DNA of 64,000 nucleotides from Mangrovimonas sp. TPBH4 (GCF_001280505.1 NZ_LBIO01000068.1:1-64000), one strand, 5' to 3'. Counted from the stretch's first letter, positions 25,935-34,860 are shown. Notes: generated by a model not told the origin, from the letters alone. Translations and numbers: made by a program.

Positions 25935-26954
25935 ATGCTAAAGAGGTTTACCACTTTTTTTTGTCTTTTCACTGTATCAACCATTTACTCGCAATTAGGC
26001 GGTGAATCTACCTATCAATTTCTAAATCTTGTGTCCTCCCCGAGGCAAGCAGCATTGGGAGGAAAGGTGATTACCAACTACGATTACGATGTAACAGGGG
26101 CTATCTACAACCCCGCAACCATCAACGATGAAATGGACAATCAGTTGGCCTTAAACTACACCAGTTATTTGGGTGGTATCAGTTATGGTACGGGTGCCTA
26201 CGCCTATACTTGGGACCGTAGGGTACAAACCTTTCATATGGGTGTTACCTATATTAATTATGGTGATTTTGATGGCTACGATGAGAATGGAGTGTCTACA
26301 GGTTCCTTCTCAGGAAATGAAGCAGCGATATCTTTTGGGTATGCCAGACAAATAGGGTACTCCGATTTTTATTTTGGAGCGAACGTAAAGTTTATAACTT
26401 CCAAGCTGGAGCAGTACAATTCTATTGGGGCTGCGGTAGATTTAGGGGTGATTTATATTGATGAGGATTTAGGGTTTCATGCGGCTTTAACGGTAAGGAA
26501 TGCTGGAGCTCAGTTGAAAACCTATGCAGGACAAAATGAAAACCTTCCTTTAGAAGTGAATTTAGGATTGTCGCAACAATTGGAAAATGTACCATTGCGT
26601 TGGCATTTAACTTTCGAGAATTTGCAGGAATGGCCCATTGGGGTTTCCAATCCTGCAAGGGCCACAACCGATTTGGAAGGGAATCAAACCCAGGAAAAAG
26701 TTGGCTTCTTCAATCAAGTATTGCGTCATACTATTGTGGCGGCAGAATTGTTTCCAGATCGTGGATTTAACTTAAGATTGGGCTATAACTTTAGAAGATC
26801 GGAGGAATTGCGAATTGAAGATCAGCGTAATTTTTCGGGATTATCTTTTGGAGTTGGCTTGAAACTTAATAAATTAAGGTTCAGTTATACCCATGCCCGA
26901 TATACCAGTGCTTCAAACACTAACTTTTTAGGATTGCAAATAGATTTGAGATAA
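25935..26954 (+). CDS. porQ: Type IX secretion system protein PorQ
   Basis: 339 residues with a signal peptide (residues about 1-18, TVSTIYSQ). The mature start (LGGESTYQFLNLVSSPRQAALGG in outline, with key SPRQAALGG) and the barrel-like repeats ending NFLGLQIDLR match PorQ. In Porphyromonas gingivalis PorQ is an outer-membrane protein that works with PorU, PorV and PorZ in processing and attaching T9SS cargo. It overlaps cmk by one base (TAATG), an arrangement common in Bacteroidota. Confidence 0.9.
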   Translation: MLKRFTTFFCLFTVSTIYSQLGGESTYQFLNLVSSPRQAALGGKVITNYDYDVTGAIYNPATINDEMDNQLALNYTSYLGGISYGTGAYAYTWDRRVQTFHMGVTYINYGDFDGYDENGVSTGSFSGNEAAISFGYARQIGYSDFYFGANVKFITSKLEQYNSIGAAVDLGVIYIDEDLGFHAALTVRNAGAQLKTYAGQNENLPLEVNLGLSQQLENVPLRWHLTFENLQEWPIGVSNPARATTDLEGNQTQEKVGFFNQVLRHTIVAAELFPDRGFNLRLGYNFRRSEELRIEDQRNFSGLSFGVGLKLNKLRFSYTHARYTSASNTNFLGLQIDLR

Positions 26955-27655
26955 TGCAGAATATTACCATAGCCATAGACGGCTTTTCTTCAACAGGTAA
27001 AAGTACGGTAGCAAAATCCTTGGCAAAAGCTTTAGGTTACGTTTATGTGGATTCTGGTGCCATGTATAGAGCGGTGACGCTGTATGCTATGAGGAATGAT
27101 TTTATTGATGGAACACATTTCAATAAGGAAGGACTGTTAAATCAATTGGATGCTATTGCTATTTCATTTCAATTCAATCCAGATTTAGGGTATGCCGAAG
27201 TGTACCTAAACGGGGAAAACGTTGAAAAAGATATCAGGACGTTGGAGGTTTCCAATTTGGTAAGCCAAATTGCTGCGGTGCCAGAAGTTCGCGAAAAGCA
27301 AGTGGCCTTACAGCGAAAAATAGGAGAGGACAAAGGCGTAGTAATGGATGGAAGAGATATTGGTACTGTGGTATTCCCAAATGCCGAATTGAAAATTTTC
27401 ATGACAGCTTCTCCCGAAACAAGGGCCAAACGTCGCTATGACGAATTGGTGCAACGAGGGGACGCAGTAGATTATGAATCGGTGTTGGAAAATGTGCAGA
27501 CACGCGACCATTTGGACTCTACTAGAAAAGATTCTCCTCTTGTGCAGGCTGAAGACGCTATCTTGATCGATAATTCTCACTTAAGTCTGCAGGAGCAGTT
27601 CGATAAAATTTTTGAACTGGCACAAAAGGCTATTTCGGTAAAAAACAGTCAGTAA
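26954..27655 (+). CDS. cmk: Cytidylate kinase
   Basis: A 233-residue NMP kinase. It phosphorylates CMP and dCMP. It shows P-loop GFSSTGKST, the CMP-site segment YVDSGAMYRAVT, GRDIGTVVFPNAELKIFMTA and the late RKDSPLVQAEDA. It is coupled to porQ by a 1-base overlap and sits upstream of rpsA, a widespread cmk-rpsA order, but rpsA has its own promoter in between. Confidence 0.96.
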   Translation: MQNITIAIDGFSSTGKSTVAKSLAKALGYVYVDSGAMYRAVTLYAMRNDFIDGTHFNKEGLLNQLDAIAISFQFNPDLGYAEVYLNGENVEKDIRTLEVSNLVSQIAAVPEVREKQVALQRKIGEDKGVVMDGRDIGTVVFPNAELKIFMTASPETRAKRRYDELVQRGDAVDYESVLENVQTRDHLDSTRKDSPLVQAEDAILIDNSHLSLQEQFDKIFELAQKAISVKNSQ

Positions 27656-27709
27656 AGCCACCTACTTTTATTTCTTTAAAATCAGCCGTTTATACTTTGT
27701 GTGGATTGT

Positions 27710-27740
27710 TTGTTTATTTTGTTTTATAGTTGTATTTTTG
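27710..27740 (+). promoter_or_regulatory. Promoter of rpsA
   Basis: TTG at 27710-27712, a 20-base spacer and TATTTTTG at 27733-27740: a full match to the TTG / TAnnTTTG flavobacterial promoter. It implies a 5' leader of about 115 bases before rpsA. Confidence 0.75.
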
Positions 27741-27861
27741 CACTCCTTTTTAGCGGATTGGAAAAGTAAAAAAGGACTTTGATAAAAAATAAACAATAAT
27801 TCTTCTGTGTGTTTCCGCATGACACTTTTCAAATATACAGAATACAAATTATTATCAGCAC

Positions 27862-29691
27862 ATGGCTGAAAAAGCAAAACAAGCAGAAGTTGAAGCAACT
27901 GAAGCTAAAACTGTTAAGGCTCCAGTATCTGAAGCTCAAGCAAACCCAGAAAAATTCTTAAAAGATTTCAACTGGCACAATTACGAAGAAGGAATTGACC
28001 AAGTTGACGATCAACAATTACAAGAATTTGAAAAATTAGTTTCTGAAAATTTCGTTGACACTTTAGATGACGAGGTTGTAGAAGGTGTAGTAGTTCACAT
28101 TACAGATCGTGACGCTATTATCGACATCAACGCTAAGTCTGAAGGTGTAATCTCTTTAAACGAGTTTCGTTACAACCCTAACCTTAAAGTTGGTGACAAA
28201 GTAGAAGTATTGATCGATGTTCGTGAAGATGCTACTGGACAATTGGTATTGTCTCACCGTAAAGCTCGTGTAATCAAGGCTTGGGATCGTGTTAACGCTG
28301 CTCACGAAAGTGGAGAAATCGTTAACGGTTTCGTTAAATGTAGAACTAAAGGTGGTATGATCGTTGACGTATTCGGAATCGAAGCATTCTTGCCAGGTTC
28401 TCAAATCGACGTGAAGCCAATTAGAGATTACGATCAATATGTAAATAAAACTATGGAATTCAAAGTTGTTAAGATCAACCACGAATTTAAGAACATAGTA
28501 GTATCTCACAAAGCACTTATCGAAGCTGACATCGAAGAACAGAAAAAAGAAATCATCGGTCAGTTAGAAAAAGGTCAAGTATTGGAAGGTGTTGTTAAAA
28601 ACATTACATCTTACGGTGTGTTTATTGATCTTGGTGGTGTAGATGGATTAATTCACATTACAGACCTTTCTTGGTCAAGAATTAACCACCCGAACGAAAT
28701 TGTGGAACTAGACCAAAAACTTAACGTTGTAATCCTTGATTTTGATGAAAACAAATCAAGAATCCAATTAGGATTGAAGCAGTTGAGCAAGCACCCTTGG
28801 GAAGCGCTTGGAGAAGACGTTAAAGTAGGAGACAAAGTAAAAGGTAAAGTAGTTGTAATTGCAGATTACGGTGCATTTATCGAAGTAGCTGACGGTGTTG
28901 AAGGATTGGTTCACGTTTCTGAAATGTCTTGGTCAACGCATTTGCGTTCTGCTCAAGATTTCGTATCTGTAGGAGATGAAATCGAAGCAATTATCTTGAC
29001 TTTGGATAGAGAAGATCGTAAGATGTCTCTTGGTATCAAGCAATTGACTCCAGATCCATGGACAGACATTACTTCTAAGTACCCTGTAGGTTCTCACCAC
29101 ACAGGTATCGTACGTAACTTTACAAACTTTGGTGTATTCGTAGAATTGGAAGAAGGTATTGACGGATTGATCTACATCTCTGATTTATCTTGGACTAAGA
29201 AAATCAAGCACCCAAGTGAGTTCTGTAACGTAGGAGACAAGTTAGATGTTGTAGTATTGGAATTGGATGTTGAAGGACGTAAACTAAGTTTAGGTCACAA
29301 ACAAACAACTGACAATCCTTGGGATAAGTATGAAACTGAGTTCGCTATCAACACAACTCACAAAGCAGAAGTATCTGAAATCGTAGATAAAGGTGCTACT
29401 GTAGAGTTCAATGAGGATATCGTAGCATTCATCCCTGCTCGTCACTTAGAAAAAGAAGATGGTAAGAAACTTAAGAAAGGTGAAGAAGCTGAGTTCAAAA
29501 TTATTGAGTTCAATAAAGAATTCAAGCGTGTTGTAGCCTCTCACACTGCTATCTTTAGAGCTGAAGAAGCTGCCAACGTAAGAGCTGCTGCTGAAAAAGC
29601 AGAAGCACAAGCTGCAGAAGCAAAACCTACTTTAGGAGATGCTAATGACGCATTACAGGCACTTAAAGATAAAATGGACGGTAAGAAATAA
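27862..29691 (+). CDS. rpsA: 30S ribosomal protein S1
   Basis: 609 residues with about six S1 RNA-binding repeats. The most typical is seen in repeats 3-5 (for example SYGVFIDLGGVDGLIHITDL and DYGAFIEVADGVEGLVHVSE, followed by FTNFGVFVELEEGIDGLIYI). An Ala/Glu-rich N-terminal extension of about 35 residues and a charged tail flank them. It brings mRNA to the 30S subunit. Codon use is visibly different from its neighbours, with many C-ending codons for Asn, His, Phe and Ile, as expected for a very highly expressed gene. It has its own promoter and terminator. Confidence 0.96.
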   Translation: MAEKAKQAEVEATEAKTVKAPVSEAQANPEKFLKDFNWHNYEEGIDQVDDQQLQEFEKLVSENFVDTLDDEVVEGVVVHITDRDAIIDINAKSEGVISLNEFRYNPNLKVGDKVEVLIDVREDATGQLVLSHRKARVIKAWDRVNAAHESGEIVNGFVKCRTKGGMIVDVFGIEAFLPGSQIDVKPIRDYDQYVNKTMEFKVVKINHEFKNIVVSHKALIEADIEEQKKEIIGQLEKGQVLEGVVKNITSYGVFIDLGGVDGLIHITDLSWSRINHPNEIVELDQKLNVVILDFDENKSRIQLGLKQLSKHPWEALGEDVKVGDKVKGKVVVIADYGAFIEVADGVEGLVHVSEMSWSTHLRSAQDFVSVGDEIEAIILTLDREDRKMSLGIKQLTPDPWTDITSKYPVGSHHTGIVRNFTNFGVFVELEEGIDGLIYISDLSWTKKIKHPSEFCNVGDKLDVVVLELDVEGRKLSLGHKQTTDNPWDKYETEFAINTTHKAEVSEIVDKGATVEFNEDIVAFIPARHLEKEDGKKLKKGEEAEFKIIEFNKEFKRVVASHTAIFRAEEAANVRAAAEKAEAQAAEAKPTLGDANDALQALKDKMDGKK

Positions 29692-29710
29692 TTCAAGCCG
29701 CATTAAGCCT

Positions 29711-29740
29711 AAAAAGCCTTCAGATTTCTGAAGGCTTTTT
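29711..29740 (+). terminator. Intrinsic terminator of rpsA
   Basis: Perfect 13-bp stem AAAAAGCCTTCAG / CTGAAGGCTTTTT with an ATTT loop. Confidence 0.93.
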
Positions 29741-29765
29741 TTATGCCCTAAATCCAAAATCTGCA

Positions 29766-29796
29766 TTGTGTACAAGGATTTTTTAGCTTAAATTTG
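29766..29796 (+). promoter_or_regulatory. Promoter of pyrR-pyrB
   Basis: TTG at 29766-29768, a 20-base spacer and TAAATTTG at 29789-29796. The predicted leader before pyrR is only about 20 bases, too short for a Bacillus-type PyrR attenuator. Confidence 0.72.
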
Positions 29797-29821
29797 TAAT
29801 CCAAATACCTTTGGAAACAAT

Positions 29822-30373
29822 ATGAGTCAAAAAGTATTACTTAATGCTAAAGAGGTTAATATCATTCTGCATCGATTGGCCTGTCAACTCATTGAAAACC
29901 ATAATAATTTTACCGATACCGTACTTATAGGGATTCAACCTAGAGGAAAATTCATGGCCCAACGCTTGGCCAAGATGCTGCAAGAAGAGTACAATGTAGA
30001 GCACTTGCAAGTAGGCTTTTTGGACATTACCTTTTTTAGGGACGACTTTAGAAGAGGTGACAAAACTTTGGAAGCCAACACTACCGAAATCAATTTTTTG
30101 GTAGAGGGTAAAAATATTGTGTTTATTGATGATGTACTGTACACCGGAAGAAGCATAAGAGCTGCCTTAACAGCAATACAGTCCTTTGGAAGACCCAAGG
30201 AAATTGAATTATTGACCCTGATAGATCGTCGTTTTAGCAGACACTTGCCCATTCAGCCAACCTATAGTGGCCGTCAGGTAGATGCCATCAACAAAGAGAA
30301 GGTCAAGGTGAACTGGAAGGAAAACGATGGGGAAGACTCTGTGTATTTGATTGAGAAAGAAGTTGCTGAGTAG
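29822..30373 (+). CDS. pyrR: Bifunctional pyr operon regulator / uracil phosphoribosyltransferase PyrR
   Basis: A 183-residue phosphoribosyltransferase. The PRPP loop is VFIDDVLYTGRSIRAAL (about residues 100-116), with RPKEIELLTLIDR and the C-terminal substrate hood after it. In Firmicutes PyrR binds pyr leader RNA. Here it heads a pyrR-pyrB unit without a visible attenuator, so regulation by RNA binding is uncertain and the enzymatic role may dominate. Confidence 0.92.
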   Translation: MSQKVLLNAKEVNIILHRLACQLIENHNNFTDTVLIGIQPRGKFMAQRLAKMLQEEYNVEHLQVGFLDITFFRDDFRRGDKTLEANTTEINFLVEGKNIVFIDDVLYTGRSIRAALTAIQSFGRPKEIELLTLIDRRFSRHLPIQPTYSGRQVDAINKEKVKVNWKENDGEDSVYLIEKEVAE

Positions 30374-30438
30374 CGGACTGTAAAGAATAACTGAATTAAT
30401 TTATTAGCCCCAGTGTAATGGGGAAAACCATAAAATCT

Positions 30439-31368
30439 ATGAGCGAGTTAAGTGTCAACCACTTATTGGGAATTAAATATCTAAACTCTCAAGATATTCA
30501 ATTGATTTTTGAAACTGCCGATCATTTCAAAGAAGTGATCAATAGGCCTATAAAAAAGGTGCCTTCGCTCAGGGACATTACCATAGCCAACTTGTTTTTT
30601 GAGAATTCAACCAGAACCAAGTTGTCGTTTGAATTGGCCGAAAAAAGGCTTTCTGCAGATGTCATTAACTTCTCTGCGGCACAGTCTTCTGTAAAAAAGG
30701 GAGAAACCTTAATTGACACCGTCAATAACATTCTGTCCATGAAAGTGGATATGGTTGTTATGAGACACCCCAATCCTGGCGCAGGCGTATTTTTGTCGAA
30801 GCATGTAAATGCCAGTATTGTAAATGCCGGTGATGGTGCTCATGAACACCCTACACAAGCCTTGTTGGATTCTTATTCCATTAGAGAAAGATTAGGTAGT
30901 GTAGAAGGAAAAAATGTAGTTATTGTTGGGGATATTCTGCACAGTCGTGTAGCACTTTCCAACATATTTGCATTGCAGTTGCAAGGTGCCAATGTTATGG
31001 TTTGTGGCCCAAAAACATTGATTCCAAAATACATTGATAAATTAGGTGTTAAGGTTGAAACCAATTTGCGCAAAGCATTGAATTGGTGTGATGTTGCCAA
31101 TATGCTAAGGGTTCAAAATGAGCGCATGGACATTAGCTATTTCCCGTCTACTAGAGAATATACTCAACAGTATGGTGTTAACAAGGCATTATTGGACTCT
31201 TTGGACAAAGAGATTACCATAATGCACCCAGGACCTATTAACCGTGGTGTAGAAATCACGAGTGATGTTGCAGATTCTAAGCAAGCCATTATCTTGGACC
31301 AAGTTCAAAATGGAGTGGCTGTAAGAATGGCTGTAATTTATTTATTAGCTTCTAAAATTAAACACTAA
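30439..31368 (+). CDS. pyrB: Aspartate carbamoyltransferase catalytic chain
   Basis: About 309 residues. It condenses carbamoyl phosphate and aspartate in pyrimidine synthesis. The carbamoyl-phosphate motif is FENSTRTKLSFE, followed by HPNPGAGVFL in the lid region, DGAHEHPTQALLD and HPGPINRGVEI. I prefer the ATG at 30439 (MSELSVNHLLGIKYL), which begins at the conserved region and has an A-rich upstream stretch. The in-frame ATG at 30418 adds seven residues and lies in a small CCCC/GGGG hairpin. It follows pyrR by 65 bp. Confidence 0.95.
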   Translation: MSELSVNHLLGIKYLNSQDIQLIFETADHFKEVINRPIKKVPSLRDITIANLFFENSTRTKLSFELAEKRLSADVINFSAAQSSVKKGETLIDTVNNILSMKVDMVVMRHPNPGAGVFLSKHVNASIVNAGDGAHEHPTQALLDSYSIRERLGSVEGKNVVIVGDILHSRVALSNIFALQLQGANVMVCGPKTLIPKYIDKLGVKVETNLRKALNWCDVANMLRVQNERMDISYFPSTREYTQQYGVNKALLDSLDKEITIMHPGPINRGVEITSDVADSKQAIILDQVQNGVAVRMAVIYLLASKIKH

Positions 31369-31373
31369 CAATC

Positions 31374-31706
31374 ATGATTTTTGACAAAGACGAAAACATT
31401 ACTATCATTACGCAGGAAAAAGCAACTCCTCAAGAATTAGTTAAGAAATTGGGCGTTTTATACGAACGTTTTAAAAATGACAATGTCATAGTAAACTTAA
31501 CTAGTTTAAATAAAATTCCATTAGAACAAGTAGTTGAATTTTTGGAAATTTCCAACAGACACAGGGGATCCAAACATTCATTTGTAATAGTTACAGATAA
31601 AGTTGACTTTAATGAAATGCCGGATGAAATAATGGTAGTTCCAACTATGAAGGAGGCCTATGATATTATTGAAATGGAAGAGATGGAGCGTGATTTGGGA
31701 ATTTAA
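31374..31706 (+). CDS. Conserved small protein of the rnz neighbourhood
   Basis: A 110-residue cytosolic protein. The alternating hydrophobic strands (VIVNLTSL, SFVIVTD) and helices suggest a STAS-like alpha/beta fold, but this is inference. It sits between pyrB (5-bp gap) and the ribonuclease Z gene. I recall homologues in related genomes carrying a ribonuclease Z name, probably copied from the neighbour; no metal-binding HxHxDH motif is present, so it is not a nuclease of that type. Confidence 0.72.
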   Translation: MIFDKDENITIITQEKATPQELVKKLGVLYERFKNDNVIVNLTSLNKIPLEQVVEFLEISNRHRGSKHSFVIVTDKVDFNEMPDEIMVVPTMKEAYDIIEMEEMERDLGI

Positions 31707-31728
31707 TCGATAAGAATCTCACAGTGAT

Positions 31729-31770
31729 AAACCAAAAAGCCAGCAATACATACTGCTGGCTTTTTGGTTT
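31729..31770 (+). terminator. Strong intrinsic terminator
   Basis: Perfect 17-bp stem, starting AAACCAAAAAGCCAGCA, with an 8-nt loop. It ends the pyrR-pyrB-110-residue-gene unit. Confidence 0.92.
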
Positions 31771-31918
31771 CAGCAGTTGTTTGGTTTTGTTTTTGTGTGA
31801 AGGAGATTAACTAGGTTGAAAATTGATGGTTACAGAAAAATTTCGGAAATTTCAGATGTCATTTTTTCTTTATCAGAAGTACTGACCATTTACAGAACAT
31901 ATAAAATCTATCAATATT

Positions 31919-32827
31919 TTGAAACTCACAATACTCGGTTGTTTCAGTGCAACTCCAAGGGCCAATACCAATCCTACAGCTCAGGTTTTGGAAATTAGAA
32001 ATCACATGTTTTTAATCGATTGCGGAGAAGGTACACAAGTGCAATTACGTAAAAACAGAGTGAAGTTTGCCCGAATAAAGCATATTTTTATTTCGCATTT
32101 GCATGGAGATCATTTTTTTGGTCTGGTAGGCTTGATTTCAACCTTTAGATTGTTAACAAGGGAGACGGACCTTCATATTTATGGGCCAAAAGGAATTAAA
32201 GAAGTGATTACTTTACAGATGAAATTGGCAGATTCTTGGACCAATTACCGACTTATTTTTCATGAATTGACTTCCACTGGGTCTGAATTGATTTATGAAG
32301 ATGATGTGGTAGAGGTGTACACGATTCCTTTAGAACATAGGGTTTACACCAATGGCTTTTTGTTTAAGGAAAAGGAAGGAGAGAGGAAATTGGATATGAA
32401 TGCTGTGCTAAACGAAGATATAGATGTGGCGTATTACAGAAAGTTAAAACAAGGCCATGATATATTGGACAACAAAGGGAATTTGGTTAAAAACAGTAGT
32501 GTTACCAAACCGCCTGCTCCTTCAAAAAGTTATGCCTTTTGCAGTGATACGGCCTATAATGAAAAAATAATTCCCATTATTGAAGATGTTACTGTTTTGT
32601 ATCACGAAAGCACATTTTTGGAAAAACATGGTCATTTGGCACCAAAAACAAAGCACTCTACGGCTATTGAAGCGGCGACAATTGCAAAAAAATGTAATGC
32701 AGGAACCTTAATTTTAGGGCATTACTCCACCCGTTATGACAACTTAAACGAATTTAAAGAAGAAGCACAAACGGCGTTTAAAAAGGTGCTTTTGGCCGAG
32801 GATGGAAAGCGTTTTAATTTTGATTGA
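31919..32827 (+). CDS. rnz: Ribonuclease Z, TTG start codon
   Basis: A 302-residue metallo-beta-lactamase-fold nuclease that trims tRNA 3' ends. The metal motif is HLHGDH (about residue 60), with CGEGTQVQLRK before it, the SDTAY segment, YHESTF and a C-terminal GHYSTRY. The frame contains no ATG before the conserved N-terminus (KLTILGCFSATPRANTNP), and a TGA lies 33 bases upstream in frame, so translation must begin at TTG 31919 or the ATT before it. The 3' end overlaps the convergent gene by 14 bp. Confidence 0.94.
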   Translation: MKLTILGCFSATPRANTNPTAQVLEIRNHMFLIDCGEGTQVQLRKNRVKFARIKHIFISHLHGDHFFGLVGLISTFRLLTRETDLHIYGPKGIKEVITLQMKLADSWTNYRLIFHELTSTGSELIYEDDVVEVYTIPLEHRVYTNGFLFKEKEGERKLDMNAVLNEDIDVAYYRKLKQGHDILDNKGNLVKNSSVTKPPAPSKSYAFCSDTAYNEKIIPIIEDVTVLYHESTFLEKHGHLAPKTKHSTAIEAATIAKKCNAGTLILGHYSTRYDNLNEFKEEAQTAFKKVLLAEDGKRFNFD

Positions 32828-33242
32828 TACGCTGAAATTCCCTTAGATTTTGAACCCATTCCATTGCTTCTTCCAAAGTTTCACAGCGTTTCATGCTTGA
32901 AGGAGAGAATAACTTTTCAATGGAGGCATTCATAAAATTGATATAGGAGTAGTATACAATGGCACTGGCAAAAATATGATCCAAATCATCTTGAAATCTA
33001 CTCCATGAATGTGGGTCTAGAGAGTAGGAGTTTACCCTGTTTGAGATATAAGCGATTTTAAAATCAGGACCGTAATGGTCTTGGGCATAAGCAATAACCT
33101 CTTCAATTTTTTCCCAATCAAAATGAACCCCTTCGTTAATTTCAGAAAGGATAATTTTGTCGAAAAAGTATACATTTCCAAAGGAAAACTCTACTTTTAC
33201 ATGTTCAAATTCGTGGAAATATTTACTGTCTTCAAATCTCAT
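32814..33242 (-). CDS. Conserved hypothetical protein, paralogue of the gene at 7401-7835
   Basis: A 142-residue soluble protein. Its core YISNRVNSYSLD matches FISNRVHSFSVD of the first copy, and the C-terminal EEAMEWV matches DATEWV. Overall similarity is modest. Like the first copy it is convergent with, and overlaps, a gene for an RNA-related protein (here rnz, by 14 bp). The family was not recognised and a SpoIIAA/STAS-like fold is a guess. Confidence 0.75.
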   Translation of the reverse strand: MRFEDSKYFHEFEHVKVEFSFGNVYFFDKIILSEINEGVHFDWEKIEEVIAYAQDHYGPDFKIAYISNRVNSYSLDPHSWSRFQDDLDHIFASAIVYYSYINFMNASIEKLFSPSSMKRCETLEEAMEWVQNLREFQRINQN

Positions 33243-33324
33243 TTAGGTAAAATATGAGGTAAAATTATAGGAATTTTTTCACCTGAAAAACTAAAATTTG
33301 TCAAAACTTTCAGAATAAATTCTA

Positions 33325-33972
33325 ATGAATACAGACTTAGGTGATTACAGAAAATCGTATGAAAAGGGAGAGCTGCTTCTAAAAGATGTGTCCGATAATC
33401 CGTTGGAATTGTTCCAAAAATGGTTTCATGAAGTAGATCGTTTTTTTCCGGATGCAGAGGCAAATGCCATGACTTTATCTACCGTTGGTTTGGATGGTTT
33501 CCCTAAGAGTAGGGTGGTATTGCTTAAGAAATTTACCTACGAAGGTTTTATTTTTTATACCAATTATTTAAGCGAAAAGGGGAGGGCTATTGCCGCCAAT
33601 CCTAATGTATGTCTCTCTTTTTTTTGGCACGGGGCAGAGCGTCAAATTATCATAAAGGGGAAAGCAGAAAAGATAGCAGAAAACTTAAGTGACGGCTATT
33701 TTGAATCTCGCCCCAGAGGTAGCCAATTGGGTGCTATGGTATCTAACCAGAGTGAGGTTATTAAGGATCGGGAAGAGTTAGAGGCAAAGTTGAAAGCTCT
33801 TGAAGCAGAATATGAAGGGAAGGAAATTCCGAGGCCCAATTATTGGGGAGGTTATATTGTAAAACCGGTTGAAATGGAATTTTGGCAGGGAAGACCCAAC
33901 AGATTGCATGATAGAATCCGTTGTGTTTTGGATTCCGATTATAATTGGATCAAACAGCGATTGGCGCCATAG
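33325..33972 (+). CDS. pdxH: Pyridoxamine/pyridoxine 5'-phosphate oxidase
   Basis: A 215-residue FMN enzyme of vitamin B6 synthesis. Typical segments are DPxP-like FPDAEANAMTLSTV at the start, SRVVLLKKF, FYTNYLSEKGRAI and SFFWHGAERQI for FMN binding, SRPRGSQLGA, and the C-terminal EFWQGRPNRLHDR. Length is normal. It is divergent from the hypothetical gene at 32814-33242. Confidence 0.96.
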   Translation: MNTDLGDYRKSYEKGELLLKDVSDNPLELFQKWFHEVDRFFPDAEANAMTLSTVGLDGFPKSRVVLLKKFTYEGFIFYTNYLSEKGRAIAANPNVCLSFFWHGAERQIIIKGKAEKIAENLSDGYFESRPRGSQLGAMVSNQSEVIKDREELEAKLKALEAEYEGKEIPRPNYWGGYIVKPVEMEFWQGRPNRLHDRIRCVLDSDYNWIKQRLAP

Positions 33973-34074
33973 TTCACTTCTTCTTACAGGTATAAATACG
34001 CACTAAGTCTTGTGTCGGTGAAATGCAATTATTACCGCTGTAAGGCTTATTTTTTACTTCAAAAAGTACTGTTT

Positions 34075-34122
34075 ATCGATTATTGACACAAAAAATCGAT
34101 GAAATACATGTTTTTTATCGAT
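34075..34122 (+). promoter_or_regulatory. Three spaced ATCGAT palindromes, candidate operator
   Basis: ATCGAT occurs at 34075-34080, 34095-34100 and 34117-34122, with start-to-start spacing of 20 and 22 bases (about two helical turns). The flanks agree: TTTATCGATT at sites 1 and 3, and TTCATCGATT on the other strand at site 2. They lie 74-121 bases upstream of the CAP-domain lipoprotein gene. Confidence 0.4.
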
Positions 34123-34195
34123 TTTAACATTTCTTTAACAGTGAGTTTCTGATAGTCTCCTAATTTTACTAAACCAAATCAAATTTAACCTACTT

Positions 34196-34690
34196 ATGAC
34201 TACCAAAACTCTATGGCCGTTACTGGCTTTACTGGCTTTGCTGTCGTTTTCGTGCACCACCGACAGTTTTTCTGATGGAGATATTAATACCATTACTTTA
34301 GAAAATGCTCCAGTAGCCAAAACCATTGAAATAGAAATCCTGGAACTGATCAATGCCCATAGAATCGAAAAGGGACTGAACCCTTTAAATAATTTGGATG
34401 TCATAAAATCTGTAGCCTATACTCACACCGATTATATGGTGACTGAGAATGTAGTTAACCATAACAATTTCTTCCAAAGAAAAGAAAGTTTGATCCAGAA
34501 TGCATCTGCAACAAAGGTAACTGAAAACGTGGCTTATGCCTATAGCACAGCTCAAGGTGTTGTAAACGCATGGTTGAATAGTGAAGGACATAAAGCCAAT
34601 ATAGAAGGCGACTTTACAGATTTCGATATTTCTGCTGAACAAAATAGTGAAGGTAAATGGTATTACACCAATATATTTATAAAGAGATAA
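34196..34690 (+). CDS. CAP (SCP/PR-1) domain lipoprotein
   Basis: 164 residues. A lipoprotein signal with lipobox LLSFSC (Cys at about residue 20) is followed by a CAP domain: HRIEKGLNPL, YTHTDYMVTENVVNHNNF, ENVAYAYSTAQGVVNAWLNS and GHKANIEGDF. The two His residues of the CAP cavity can be placed in YTH and GHK. Bacterial CAP proteins are extracytoplasmic with poorly known roles. It is transcribed alone, has a terminator and may be regulated through the ATCGAT sites upstream. Confidence 0.88.
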   Translation: MTTKTLWPLLALLALLSFSCTTDSFSDGDINTITLENAPVAKTIEIEILELINAHRIEKGLNPLNNLDVIKSVAYTHTDYMVTENVVNHNNFFQRKESLIQNASATKVTENVAYAYSTAQGVVNAWLNSEGHKANIEGDFTDFDISAEQNSEGKWYYTNIFIKR

Positions 34691-34716
34691 AATCCGCTGT
34701 TAACTTTAAATTCCTT

Positions 34717-34750
34717 AAAAGATCGTTATGTGCAAATGACGATCTTTTTT
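34717..34750 (+). terminator. Intrinsic terminator of the CAP lipoprotein gene
   Basis: Stem AAAAGATCGTTAT / ATGACGATCTTTT with one wobble pair and a short loop, followed by more T. Confidence 0.85.
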
Positions 34751-34860
34751 GTTTTAATAGAGGTAGTATTTAATTTCAGGAGATTGAATATATCTATTTT
34801 GAACTGATTAATGATAAGGTATTAATAGATATAGGTATAAGCGAAACTAGTATTGAAAAC

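Noticed and set aside
27741..27861. Regulatory structure in the rpsA leader
   Set aside because: About 115 bases are available, but I found only short weak pairings and no known ribosomal-protein leader motif.
29797..29821. PyrR-type attenuator upstream of pyrR
   Set aside because: The leader after the predicted promoter is about 20 bases long and has no anti-terminator or terminator pair.
30418..30438. ATG at 30418 as the start of pyrB
   Set aside because: The added seven residues lie outside the conserved region and the ATG is inside a small hairpin; ATG 30439 fits better. It remains possible.
31374..31706. Second ribonuclease Z
   Set aside because: Only 110 residues with no metal-binding motif; the real enzyme is the next gene.
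31816..31998. 60-codon frame before rnz
   Set aside because: Overlaps the conserved rnz N-terminus in another frame and has no protein-like features.
33973..34195. Short ORFs between pdxH and the CAP lipoprotein gene
   Set aside because: No frame has a plausible start and composition; the stretch looks like a regulatory region.
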